Of a stretch of DNA of 64,000 nucleotides, positions 8,217-15,659 are shown piece by piece. Source of the stretch: an uncultured Halomonas sp. Lineage in GTDB: Bacteria; Pseudomonadota; Gammaproteobacteria; Pseudomonadales; Halomonadaceae. Position 1 is the stretch's first letter, and each line of letters begins with the position of its first letter. The notes beneath the pieces are model-generated. The model was not told where the DNA came from and ran no database searches. It was given only the letters and a program-made list of their open reading frames with translations. The stretch is from NCBI RefSeq assembly GCF_946887195.1, contig NZ_CAMPKE010000003.1:1-64000 (forward strand), given 5' to 3'. The translations under genes and the position numbers were made by a program.

Positions 8217-9530
8217 TCACTGGGTCTCGGTATCCGGCTCGGTCGCGTAGAGCTCGGCCTCCTCGGGAGCGGTGCCCAATTGGCGCCAATCGGTCTCCTT
8301 GGGCACCACGCCCTGGAAGGACTTGAGCTTGTAGTGCGGGATGCGTGGCTCGCTGGTGCCGATCGCCGGCCCGCCCTGCTGCACGGTCTTGGCGGCCTGG
8401 ACCATCTGCCGGCGGAACTCGACGATGGCCAGGTCGCTGGCGCCCAGGCGGTCATGGGTGCGGTCGGCGATGGGACCCATGGTCTCCCACATGGCGATGT
8501 CCTGATTGGGAATGCCGCGAATCCCGGTATAGCTGGTGCCGAGCTGCATGATCCGCCGATCCTGCCAGTAGTTGTTCTCGCGGGTGCGGAACTTGCGAAA
8601 GCGCTCATCCAGGTCGATGCCGATTTGGGTACCGAGGAACTTGCGCCAGGATTCGGTATCCGGTGTGGTGGCCTCGTCGCCCCAGGCGATGAAGTGGAAC
8701 GCGGTGTGAGTGTCGTCCATCGGCACGTGCAGGATCGCAATGTCGTAGAGATTGTTCGGTGGAATCTGCACGGTATAGGGCGCGATGAACAGCGTCGTGC
8801 GCACATAGTCGTGGGTCTTGGCATCGGTGATCGGCCGGCGCAGCGCGGCATAGCGGAAGCCGAAGCGGGTCTTCTGCAGTTGCAGGCGCGGTGCCTTGTC
8901 GGTGGACGGGCGCAGCCAGACCTTGTCGTTGGCTTCGGCGCCGCCGATGCGCGCGGGCACCATGTCGGTGGAGTGCAGCGAGGATGAGTGCGCCGAGTCG
9001 ATGGCGCCCTCGAGGATCTGCGCCCAGTTGCAGTCGACGATCACCTTGGAGATCGACACCTTGGTCTCGGGCGTTGGCTGGAACACCGGCGCGGTGAACT
9101 CCGGCTTCTCCGCTTCGGGGCCCATGTAGACCCAGACGAAACCGGCCGCCTCGTGGGTCGGGTAGGCCTTGTGCTTGACCTTCTCGGTCATCTTCGATTC
9201 CGCCGGCTCGGAGGCCATCTCGAGGACGTTGCCGTCGACGTCCATCTTCCAGCCGTGATACAGGCAGCGCAGGCCGCACTCCTCGTTGCGCCCCAGTACC
9301 AGCGAAGCGCGCCGGTGCGGGCACATCTCGTCCAGCACCCCGACACGACCGTCGGTATCGCGGAAGGCCACCAGGTCCTCGCCCAGCAGGCGCACCCGTA
9401 CCGGATCGCCGTCCGGTTCCGCGACCTCCTCGGAGAGACAGGCGGGCAGCCAGTGGCGGCGCATGATCTGGCCCATCGGGGCTTCGCCTTCGACACGACA
9501 GAGGAGGTCGTTTTCTTCTTGAGTCAGCAT
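8217..9530 (-). CDS. pht3: Phthalate 4,5-dioxygenase, oxygenase subunit (Rieske)
   Basis: This 437-residue Rieske non-haem iron oxygenase probably converts phthalate to cis-4,5-dihydrodiol with electrons from the reductase encoded at 12393-13370. Rieske ligands are C70-P-H72 and C89-L-Y-H92. The mononuclear iron site is IDSAHSSSLH (D-x2-H-x4-H). Length, the LTQEENDLL start and the MGQIMRRHWLPACLSEE segment match the Pht3/OphA2 single-component oxygenases (about 439 residues). The ATG at 9530 has GGAG 10 nt upstream. An in-frame upstream extension to 9569 lacks a good signal. It heads the minus-strand operon with pht5, TAXI and TRAP. Its promoter carries several dyads (9584-9666). Confidence 0.88.
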   Translation of the reverse strand: MLTQEENDLLCRVEGEAPMGQIMRRHWLPACLSEEVAEPDGDPVRVRLLGEDLVAFRDTDGRVGVLDEMCPHRRASLVLGRNEECGLRCLYHGWKMDVDGNVLEMASEPAESKMTEKVKHKAYPTHEAAGFVWVYMGPEAEKPEFTAPVFQPTPETKVSISKVIVDCNWAQILEGAIDSAHSSSLHSTDMVPARIGGAEANDKVWLRPSTDKAPRLQLQKTRFGFRYAALRRPITDAKTHDYVRTTLFIAPYTVQIPPNNLYDIAILHVPMDDTHTAFHFIAWGDEATTPDTESWRKFLGTQIGIDLDERFRKFRTRENNYWQDRRIMQLGTSYTGIRGIPNQDIAMWETMGPIADRTHDRLGASDLAIVEFRRQMVQAAKTVQQGGPAIGTSEPRIPHYKLKSFQGVVPKETDWRQLGTAPEEAELYATEPDTETQ

Positions 9531-9583
9531 GACGCGAGATCTCCGGATCGGGTTCGTGAAGCTATCCAAGCGTTGCGTGATAT

Positions 9584-9619
9584 AAATACTTAGATATCTA
9601 ACTTATAGGGCTAAGTTAG
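9584..9619 (-). promoter_or_regulatory. Operator/promoter of phthalate oxygenase operon: shared box plus inverted repeat
   Basis: Read on the minus strand, bases 9601-9584 are TTAGATATCTAAGTATTT. This matches 16 of 18 bases of the sequence before the reductase gene (13418-13401). TTAGATATCTAA (9590-9601) is itself palindromic. Overlapping it is a perfect inverted repeat, CTAACTTA-N6-TAAGTTAG (9598-9619). A TTGACA (complement of 9635-9640) lies 17 nt from AACTTA (complement of 9612-9617), so the repeat would cover a candidate -10 and start site. This fits a repressor site, possibly for the MarR protein encoded at 10618-11118; binding is inferred. Confidence 0.6.
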
Positions 9620-9642
9620 TCCAAGAAGCGGCGATGTCAAAT

Positions 9643-9666
9643 ACGCCAAAAGTCGTATTTTGGCGT
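9643..9666. promoter_or_regulatory. Perfect 9-bp-arm palindrome upstream of the phthalate oxygenase promoter
   Basis: ACGCCAAAA-N6-TTTTGGCGT is a perfect inverted repeat just upstream of the candidate -35 of the oxygenase operon. It has no T-run on either strand, so a terminator is unlikely. An activator or second-repressor site is more plausible. The rest of 9531-9826 holds no credible gene. Confidence 0.5.
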
Positions 9667-9826
9667 CGCATTCGCGCCTCGAGGGGCGACTTTCGTCTAA
9701 AAAAAGCAAGTGGCGTGCGCGGAGGTGTCCGGGGCGAACACAGCAGCGCACCGCCATCGCGATGGTCAGCGGTTCATTCGATGGGCGCCGGCGGCAATCG
9801 CTGCCACCGGTGAGCGGAAGACCTGG

Positions 9827-10573
9827 CTAGCGGCGTGCCTGGGCGCGCCGTTTCCACAGCTGCCACGGCCGCTCGACCTGGCCCTCGATCATCTCCATCG
9901 CCGTGCTGGCCTCCTCGCGGGTCAGGTATTCGACCGGGCCGAGGCGCAGGGCATCGGCCTGCAGACGTGCGTTCACCTCGACGTAGACCGCGCGGTAGAC
10001 CGCCTGCTTGAGGGTCGGGGCGGTGACCGTCGCGCCATGGCCACGCATCAGCACGACATTGTTGTCGCCCAGGGAGCGGGCCAGCGATTCGCCGAGTGGG
10101 GCGCTGCGGATCAGCAGATCCGTCGCCTCGCCGGCTACGTCGCGGATCTCGAAGATCGGCGCGCCCTCACCGAGAAAGCCGCTCATGTGGCACATCGGTC
10201 TCAGCGGGGCCGACTTGACCACGCTGAACGGCACTACCGAGGGCGAGTGGCTGTGCACCACCGCCATCACGTCCGGCCGCGCGCGGTAGATCTCGCCGTG
10301 GATGAAGCGCTCGAGATAGACGTTGCGCCCGTCGGCGTCGATGGGCGTGCCGTCGAGCTCGAACTCGATGATGTCCTCGGCGCCGACCAGGCCGGGCGCC
10401 ATGTTGCGCGCGAGCAAAAAGCGCTCGGGCCGCTCGGGATGGCGGACGCTGACGTGGCCGAAGGCATCGAGCACACCCTCGTCGAAGAGAATGTGGTTGG
10501 CATGGACCAGATCCTGCAGCAGTTCGTCGGTCTCCGACGCGGCGGCAACGGCTTGTGGCGTGTGGCTGTTCAT
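9827..10573 (-). CDS. Class II aldolase/adducin-fold protein, candidate dihydroxyphthalate decarboxylase
   Basis: This 248-residue class II aldolase-fold protein has a zinc-site pattern: HGEIY with VVHSHSP, and a downstream MRGHGATV histidine. Members include fuculose/ribulose-phosphate aldolases and the decarboxylases of the 3,4-dihydroxyphthalate pathway (PhtC-type). Within this operon a decarboxylase acting on a dihydroxyphthalate is plausible. However, a Pht5-like decarboxylase is also encoded here (7161-8153), so the two may serve different isomers. The ATG has AGGA 6 nt upstream. It lies 44 bp past the MarR gene and ends the reductase-dehydrogenase-MarR-aldolase unit. Confidence 0.7.
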   Translation of the reverse strand: MNSHTPQAVAAASETDELLQDLVHANHILFDEGVLDAFGHVSVRHPERPERFLLARNMAPGLVGAEDIIEFELDGTPIDADGRNVYLERFIHGEIYRARPDVMAVVHSHSPSVVPFSVVKSAPLRPMCHMSGFLGEGAPIFEIRDVAGEATDLLIRSAPLGESLARSLGDNNVVLMRGHGATVTAPTLKQAVYRAVYVEVNARLQADALRLGPVEYLTREEASTAMEMIEGQVERPWQLWKRRAQARR

Positions 10574-10617
10574 CGTCTTTCCTGAGGCTGGGGAGTGGAA
10601 GATTCGCCTGGCGGACG

Positions 10618-11118
10618 CTAGTCGTTGTCCGCCGCCAGGTTGCTGATGATGGCGAGCAGGGTGCGCCGGGTCGCCAGCAGATCGGCGTGGTCGACACCGC
10701 GTACCGCGCTCTCGTTGACCGATTCGGCCAGCGGAATCAGGGTCTTCTTGAGGTCACGACCCTTCTGGGTCAGGTAGATGTGGATGTTCTTGCGATTGCC
10801 GTTGAGCTGGCGCCGCTCGACCAGCCCGTTGGCCTCCATGGCCTTCAGGGCGGTGTAGGTAGTCGGCTCCATGAGGCCGGCCTGTTCGCTGAGCTCACGC
10901 TGGGTGAGCCCCTCGGTCACCCATAGGATGCGCAGGAACGACCAGTGACCGAAGCTGACGGAGTGATCCGCCAGCTTGGTCTGCAGGCTCTTGGTGAGCA
11001 CCCGCCCGGCATCGCGTACCAGGTGGGCCAGACGGTCGTCGGGGACGTCCTCCTGCCAATGCCGAAGTACCGTTCTTGTCTCTTGGTTACCGCTTCGTTG
11101 GTTATTGCTTCGTGCCAT
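10618..11118 (-). CDS. MarR-family transcriptional regulator of the phthalate cluster
   Basis: This 166-residue winged-helix protein has a MarR core: VSFGHWSFLRILW, GLTQRELSEQAGLMEPTTYTALKAMEANGLVERR (recognition helix and wing), then NRKNIHIYLTQKGR. The ATG at 11118 has AAGGA 7 nt upstream; a TTG at 11142 would precede that signal and is unlikely. It lies between the dehydrogenase and aldolase genes of the phthalate cluster on the same strand. The simplest role is an aromatic-ligand-responsive repressor acting at the two boxes upstream of 9530 and 13370. That link is inferred from position only. Confidence 0.85.
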   Translation of the reverse strand: MARSNNQRSGNQETRTVLRHWQEDVPDDRLAHLVRDAGRVLTKSLQTKLADHSVSFGHWSFLRILWVTEGLTQRELSEQAGLMEPTTYTALKAMEANGLVERRQLNGNRKNIHIYLTQKGRDLKKTLIPLAESVNESAVRGVDHADLLATRRTLLAIISNLAADND

Positions 11119-11161
11119 CGCTGTTTCCTTTTGACGAGCCAATGGGTCTCCCAGCCAACGC

Positions 11162-12367
11162 TTACCTTAGCGCAGCGGGGTGGGGCAGGCCCACCTGATG
11201 GGAGAGCGCCACGTCGCGCCTCGTGGCCGCGGACTCGAGCATGCCCAGGCAGACCTCCATGGTCGCCAGGCCCCACTCGCCGGAGTGGATCGGCGCCCGG
11301 TCGTGACGCACGGCGTCGATCAGCTCGTCGAGCACCTCGCGGCGTGGAATCGCCGGCGGCGCCAACGGCTCCAGGTAGTGCCGGCTGTCGGCATAGACCT
11401 GCACGCCCTGGGGCGTGGGGCGCAGATCGGCACGGTCGCACGAGACCATGACGAAGCCGAAATGGTTGTGCGTGATGCCCTCGAGGCTGCTGGTGGCGAG
11501 CGACAGGCCGGCACCATAGGTGCGGGTGTTCTTGAGCGCGGCCTCCTCCTCGGCGCTGTGCACCTGGGCGAGCTGCGCCCGGGCGCGGCCGTACTGGCTG
11601 GGGTCGCGTGGCTGGCCCAACTCGCCGGACCAGCCGCAGAACTCGTCGCTGTCGAAATGCGCAAAACCGCTGTAACTCATATTGGCGAAGGCGCCGTCAT
11701 CGAAGCCGAGCAGTGCGCCGTAGGCGCCCTCGGTGGGCCGCGCGGCATCCCAGCTACCGGTGATGGCGCGCACACTCGTCGCCTGGCCGCCACCCAGCAG
11801 ACGCACGATATCGACCTGATGTGCCGCCTGGCTGAAGACCACGCCACCGCCGCGTGCGGTATCCAGCTCCTCGGGGCGCCGCGGACGGTAGAGGAAGTCG
11901 GTGAAATTGAGTGCCTGGATCATGCGCACCGCGCCGAAGCCGCCGCTGTCGATCAACTCGCGGGTACGCAAGTAAGGAGCATCGAAGCTGTGGCTGTGCC
12001 CGACCATCAGCCAGCGCCCGGCTTGGCGCATCGCCGCGATCATGGCCTGGCAATCCACGAGCGAGAGCGCCATGGGCTTCTCGACCAGCACGTGCTTGCC
12101 GTGCGCCGCCGCCAGTTCGACGTGCTCGCGGTGGAACTGGTGCGGCGTGGCGATGTACACGGCTTCGACGTCGGGGTCGGCGCACAGCTCGGCGACCTCG
12201 GCGTAGGTGGCGGCGGCGAAATCGGCGGCGAACTGGCGGCGCGCCTCCGCGCGCGGATCCGCCGCCGCGACCAGGCGGATGCCGGGGTGTGCCGCGAGGG
12301 TCGGCAGCAGCAGCATGAAGCCGCGGCCCAGGCCGGCGATACCGAGTCGTAAACGAGGTGTTGTCAT
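11162..12367 (-). CDS. pht4: Gfo/Idh/MocA-family oxidoreductase, probable 4,5-dihydroxy-4,5-dihydrophthalate dehydrogenase
   Basis: This 401-residue NAD(P)-dependent dehydrogenase has a Rossmann motif GIAGLGRG at the N-terminus and the family EKP motif (HVLVEKPMALS, near residue 97). The C-terminal alpha/beta domain carries AAHQVDIVRLLGGG. Pht4, which rearomatises phthalate cis-dihydrodiol to 4,5-dihydroxyphthalate, belongs to this superfamily and has about this length. The gene lies 25 bp downstream of the dioxygenase reductase gene, supporting that role. The ATG at 12367 is preferred because GGAG sits 6 nt upstream; another ATG at 12373 directly abuts that signal. The substrate is inferred from the operon. 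Confidence 0.82.
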   Translation of the reverse strand: MTTPRLRLGIAGLGRGFMLLLPTLAAHPGIRLVAAADPRAEARRQFAADFAAATYAEVAELCADPDVEAVYIATPHQFHREHVELAAAHGKHVLVEKPMALSLVDCQAMIAAMRQAGRWLMVGHSHSFDAPYLRTRELIDSGGFGAVRMIQALNFTDFLYRPRRPEELDTARGGGVVFSQAAHQVDIVRLLGGGQATSVRAITGSWDAARPTEGAYGALLGFDDGAFANMSYSGFAHFDSDEFCGWSGELGQPRDPSQYGRARAQLAQVHSAEEEAALKNTRTYGAGLSLATSSLEGITHNHFGFVMVSCDRADLRPTPQGVQVYADSRHYLEPLAPPAIPRREVLDELIDAVRHDRAPIHSGEWGLATMEVCLGMLESAATRRDVALSHQVGLPHPAALR

Positions 12368-12392
12368 GTCCATCTCCGCGCGGTCGGCCGGC

Positions 12393-13370
12393 TCACTCCG
12401 GCAGGTCGATCACCAGCTCCGCCGAACAGGCGCGCGAAACGCACACCATGATGTTGTCCTGGCGCTCGGCTTCGGACAGCACCAGGTCGCGATGCTCCGC
12501 CTCGCCCTCCACCAGGCGCGTGCGACAGGAGCCGCAGGTGCCGCTCTCGCAGGAGTAGGGCACGTGATGGCCATTGGTTCGCAGCGCCTCGAGGATCGAT
12601 ACCCCCGCCGGGATCGGCACGGCCTCGCCGGTTTTTGAGAGGCGCACGGTGAACGGCTTGTCCTCCTCCGTCGCCGCCGGCTTGCGCGTGCCGAAATCCT
12701 CGAAATGCACGCTCGCCGAGGACCAGTGGCCGGTCATGTCGCGCACCGCTTCCATCAGGCCGCGTGGGCCGCAGCAGTAGATGTGCGCGCCCTTGGGCTG
12801 CTCCAGTACCGGCCACAGGTCGTAGGCGTTGTCGGGCTCGCCCTGATCATGGTGAATCACCACCTTGCCGCGGTACTCGGGGCCGCCGAGCTCATCGAGG
12901 AAAGCGGTCTGCGCGCTATCGCGGGTGAGATAGTAAAGCTTGAACGGCTTGCCGCCGGTGGCACGCAGGTGATGGATCATCGCCATGATCGGGGTGATAC
13001 CGATCCCGCCAGCGATGAACACGTAGCGCGCCGGATTGCCCTCTAACGCGAAGTCGTTGTGCGGCTCGGAAACCTGGAGCCGGTCGCCGACCCGGGTTTC
13101 GTCGGTCAGGCTCTTCGAGCCGCCGGTGCCGGCTTCCTCGCGCTTGACCGCGATCACGTAGCGATGGCGTTCCTCGGGATCGTTGCACAGCGAGTAGCGG
13201 CGCACCTGGCCGTTGGGCACCTGGACGTGGAGGTGCGCGCCGGGGGTGAATTCGGCCAGCTCGGCGCCCTCGGGATGCGCGAATTCGATGCGATAGATGC
13301 CCTCGGCGATCGCATCCAGCGCCGTCACTTCGAGCGCGCTCATGGGAACTGCATCGGGAGTGGTAGCCAT
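12393..13370 (-). CDS. pht2: Phthalate dioxygenase reductase (FMN/NADH, C-terminal 2Fe-2S)
   Basis: This 325-residue class IA reductase has three parts: a flavin-binding barrel with RRYSLCNDP, an NAD-binding domain with FIAGGIGITPIMAM and CCGPRGLM, and a C-terminal plant-type ferredoxin domain with CESGTCGSC plus a distal cysteine (NIMVCVSRAC). The order flavin-NAD-2Fe-2S is that of phthalate dioxygenase reductase and vanillate demethylase VanB, unlike BenC where 2Fe-2S comes first. It should donate electrons from NADH to the oxygenase at 8217-9530. The start at 13370 has a weak Shine-Dalgarno. A promoter/operator box lies 31-54 bp upstream. Confidence 0.88.
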   Translation of the reverse strand: MATTPDAVPMSALEVTALDAIAEGIYRIEFAHPEGAELAEFTPGAHLHVQVPNGQVRRYSLCNDPEERHRYVIAVKREEAGTGGSKSLTDETRVGDRLQVSEPHNDFALEGNPARYVFIAGGIGITPIMAMIHHLRATGGKPFKLYYLTRDSAQTAFLDELGGPEYRGKVVIHHDQGEPDNAYDLWPVLEQPKGAHIYCCGPRGLMEAVRDMTGHWSSASVHFEDFGTRKPAATEEDKPFTVRLSKTGEAVPIPAGVSILEALRTNGHHVPYSCESGTCGSCRTRLVEGEAEHRDLVLSEAERQDNIMVCVSRACSAELVIDLPE

Positions 13371-13400
13371 GGGGAAACCCGTGTTGTCATTGATGTCGCG

Positions 13401-13424
13401 AAATACTTTTATATCTAAGTATTT
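13401..13424 (-). promoter_or_regulatory. Operator upstream of phthalate reductase operon
   Basis: AAATACTT-N8-AAGTATTT is a perfect inverted repeat. Its minus-strand form (13418-13401), TTAGATATAAAAGTATTT, matches the box before the oxygenase gene at 16 of 18 bases. It lies 31 bp upstream of the reductase ATG in otherwise GC-rich sequence. The remainder of 13371-13645 holds no credible gene. Confidence 0.65.
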
Positions 13425-13645
13425 TTGTGGACGAAATGCAAGCGGGAGCGATATTCGACTTTAGCCGCGCGGGTGAGTGACCCCATTCGAGCGTGGCAAG
13501 GGCGAGACGCTTCGGCGTCGGGCTTGCGCGGCGGGCGGGCAGCGAGCGGCCGCTCAGTTGCGATAGGTCGGCCACTCGGCCATGGCGCTGGTACCGATCA
13601 AGAATGCGAACGAAAGTTCGCAATGGCTTTGGCCGAGTATGAAAC

Positions 13646-14599
13646 CTAAGGCACAGCAAAGAGGCTGCTGTGATTGAGCAGCCAGATCGCCAGACTGATG
13701 GAAATGAACGAGCCCAGCGTGGCGACCATCAGTGCCGCCGCACCGATCGTTTGCATGCCGTAGCGCTGACCGAGCAGGGGGTAGACGCTGATCATCGGGG
13801 CGCAGGCGAAGAGCAGGGCGCCACTGAGCAGCAAGGAGTCCCTTGCCGGTAGCAGCATGAAGAAGCCGAACACCGCCAGCGGATGGAGCGCGAGCTTTCC
13901 GATGACGATCTGGCTGACGTCCGTGGCCATGCCACGCACGCGCAGGCCGTAGAGGGTGCCGCCGATCACGAACAGCGCCGCCGGCCCGGCGGCATCGGCC
14001 AGCATGTCCACGGCCTTGGCCAAAGGTCCAGGCAGATCGAGGCCCGACACCGCGAGCAGCACGCCCACCAGCAGCCCGATCAGAATGGGGTTGCGCACCA
14101 GTCGGGCGGCGGTCCGGTGCAGCGTATCACGCAGATCGCCGCCAGCCTGGTTGCTCATTTCGGCCAGCATCAGCGCCAGCGGGATGATCAGCAGGTTCTC
14201 GATCAGCATGTTCATCGCCAGGAACATGGCGGCGGGCGATCCCAGTACCATGAGGGCCACCGGATAGCCGACGAAGCCGCTGTTGGAGGCCGACATGCCC
14301 AGCGCCTGAATGGCGCCGGCGCCCAGCGACCGGTGCTGGCGCTTGAGGGCGAAGGCCAGGCCGCCGATGAAGACCAGCAGCGACCCCGCGCCATAGGCCA
14401 GCAGGTATTGCGAGTTGAATACCTCCTCGAGGGGATTCTGAGTCAGGGCGCGGATCACCAGCGCCGGCAGGGCGCAGTACATGACGAAGATGCCCACGCC
14501 CTGCACCTGCTCGCGGGTGACGATGTGCCCGGCCATGGCCAGATAGCCGATCCCGATCAGCAGGAAGATCGGGGTGGTGATGGCGAGAATCTCGAGCAC
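13646..14599 (-). CDS. AEC-family transporter (auxin efflux carrier fold)
   Basis: This 317-residue membrane protein has about ten helices and belongs to the AEC family (PF03547). Characteristic parts are PIFLLIGIGYLA at the N-terminus and ASNSGFVGYPVALM in the first half. The GTG at 14599 (VLEILAITTP) is chosen because AAGGAG lies 6 nt upstream. A longer frame to 14677 would add a charged leader with no family counterpart. Bacterial AEC proteins often move malonate or other carboxylates. Its place between phthalate and pca genes suggests an aromatic acid or a ring-cleavage product, but the substrate is not shown by the sequence. Confidence 0.83.
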   Translation of the reverse strand: MLEILAITTPIFLLIGIGYLAMAGHIVTREQVQGVGIFVMYCALPALVIRALTQNPLEEVFNSQYLLAYGAGSLLVFIGGLAFALKRQHRSLGAGAIQALGMSASNSGFVGYPVALMVLGSPAAMFLAMNMLIENLLIIPLALMLAEMSNQAGGDLRDTLHRTAARLVRNPILIGLLVGVLLAVSGLDLPGPLAKAVDMLADAAGPAALFVIGGTLYGLRVRGMATDVSQIVIGKLALHPLAVFGFFMLLPARDSLLLSGALLFACAPMISVYPLLGQRYGMQTIGAAALMVATLGSFISISLAIWLLNHSSLFAVP

Positions 14600-14747
14600 G
14601 CTAGCTCCTTGGTTGCAATAGGGGAATGACCGCGACGCCGGCCGGGTCAGACGATCGGAGCCCGGCCCAGCGTACACTCAGCGCTTGCCGTGCGCGCACG
14701 TGGGCGCGGTTCGCTGTCATCGGGTCATCTACACCAGGAACGGTGTC

Positions 14748-15539
14748 TCAACTGACTTGGGAGCGGATCTGGCGCGTCTTATCCTGCAGCAGCGGCAGGA
14801 ACTTGTCGGTCAGCGTGGCCAGGTCGATACGCGCGGCGTTGGTGCTGACGTTGATCGCGCCGAGCAGCTTGCCGTTGGCGTCGAAGGCCGGGACCGCCAG
14901 CGAGCGTAGCCCGGAGTCGAGCTCCTGGTCGACGATGCAGTAGCCTTGGCGGCGCACCTCGTCGAGGCGCTCGCGCAAGGCCTGGCGATCGGTAATGGTG
15001 TGCTCGGTGTAGGTGGTCAATGGGGTCGCGGCGAGCAGCGCGTCGAGTTCGGCGTCGGGTAACTGGGCCAGCAGCACACGGCCCATGGAGGTGGCGACGG
15101 CGGGCAGACGCGTACCCACCGATAGCGTGATCGCCATCAGCCGGTGCGGCGCCGCGGAGCGCGCGACGTAGATTACCTCGCTGCCATCGAGCACGCCCAG
15201 CGACGAGGACTCGCCGATGCGTTGGGTGATGTCCTCGAGATGCTGCTGAATCACCGATCGATAATTGTTGGCCGAGAGAAAGGCGTAGCCGAGCTGCAAC
15301 GCCTTGGGCGCCAACTCGAAATGCCGATGCTGCTTGCGCACGTAGCCGAGTGCGTGCAGCGTGAGTAGAAAGCGCCGCGCGCGGGCGCGGTTCATGCCGG
15401 TCTTGGCGGCGACCTCGCTGAGCGTCATGCGCGGGTTGTCGCCATCGAAGGCCAGGATCACTTCCAGGCCACTGGCGAGTGCGGTCACGAAGTCCCGGTC
15501 GTCGGGCGTGAGAACGTCTTCCTGCATCTGCGTCGTCAT
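14748..15539 (-). CDS. pcaR: IclR-family regulator, PcaR/PcaU/PobR type
   Basis: This 263-residue protein has an N-terminal winged helix (MTLSEVAAKTGMNRARARRF) and a C-terminal IclR effector domain (SSSLGVLDGSEVIYVARS, VGTRLPAVATSMGRVLLA). The N-terminal extension and the segment DRDFVTALASGLEVILAF are typical of the PcaR/PcaU/PobR subgroup, which binds 3-oxoadipate or protocatechuate. The gene diverges from pcaB. GTTCG-type 15-mers resembling PcaR boxes lie in this intergenic region and before pcaI. It most likely activates pcaB and pcaIJF-pcaDC in response to 3-oxoadipate. The ATG has AGGA at 9 nt. Confidence 0.85.
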   Translation of the reverse strand: MTTQMQEDVLTPDDRDFVTALASGLEVILAFDGDNPRMTLSEVAAKTGMNRARARRFLLTLHALGYVRKQHRHFELAPKALQLGYAFLSANNYRSVIQQHLEDITQRIGESSSLGVLDGSEVIYVARSAAPHRLMAITLSVGTRLPAVATSMGRVLLAQLPDAELDALLAATPLTTYTEHTITDRQALRERLDEVRRQGYCIVDQELDSGLRSLAVPAFDANGKLLGAINVSTNAARIDLATLTDKFLPLLQDKTRQIRSQVS

Positions 15540-15596
15540 GGCGGCGCCGTCCTAGTGGTTGCGTTGCTCGAATGCTGGAAATGACTCTAGCATAGG

Positions 15597-15611
15597 GTTC
15601 GTTGAGCGAAC
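15597..15611. promoter_or_regulatory. PcaR-type box between the IclR gene and pcaB
   Basis: GTTCG-TTGAG-CGAAC is a 15-mer with perfect 5-bp arms. It matches the general form of PcaR/PcaU boxes (GTTCG-N5-CGNAC). It lies 48 bp before the pcaB start and 57 bp before the divergent regulator start. Confidence 0.6.
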
Positions 15612-15659
15612 ATATGTACGTTATTGCACTTTAGAAAGATCTATCAGGGAGACGATGCC

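Noticed and set aside
9690..9720. A-run near 9699-9705 considered as a minus-strand terminator after the aldolase gene
   Set aside because: No stable stem precedes the T-run on the minus strand.
13387..13659. 90-codon frame between the phthalate reductase and AEC genes
   Set aside because: Covers the operator box region, has no family similarity and no ribosome site.
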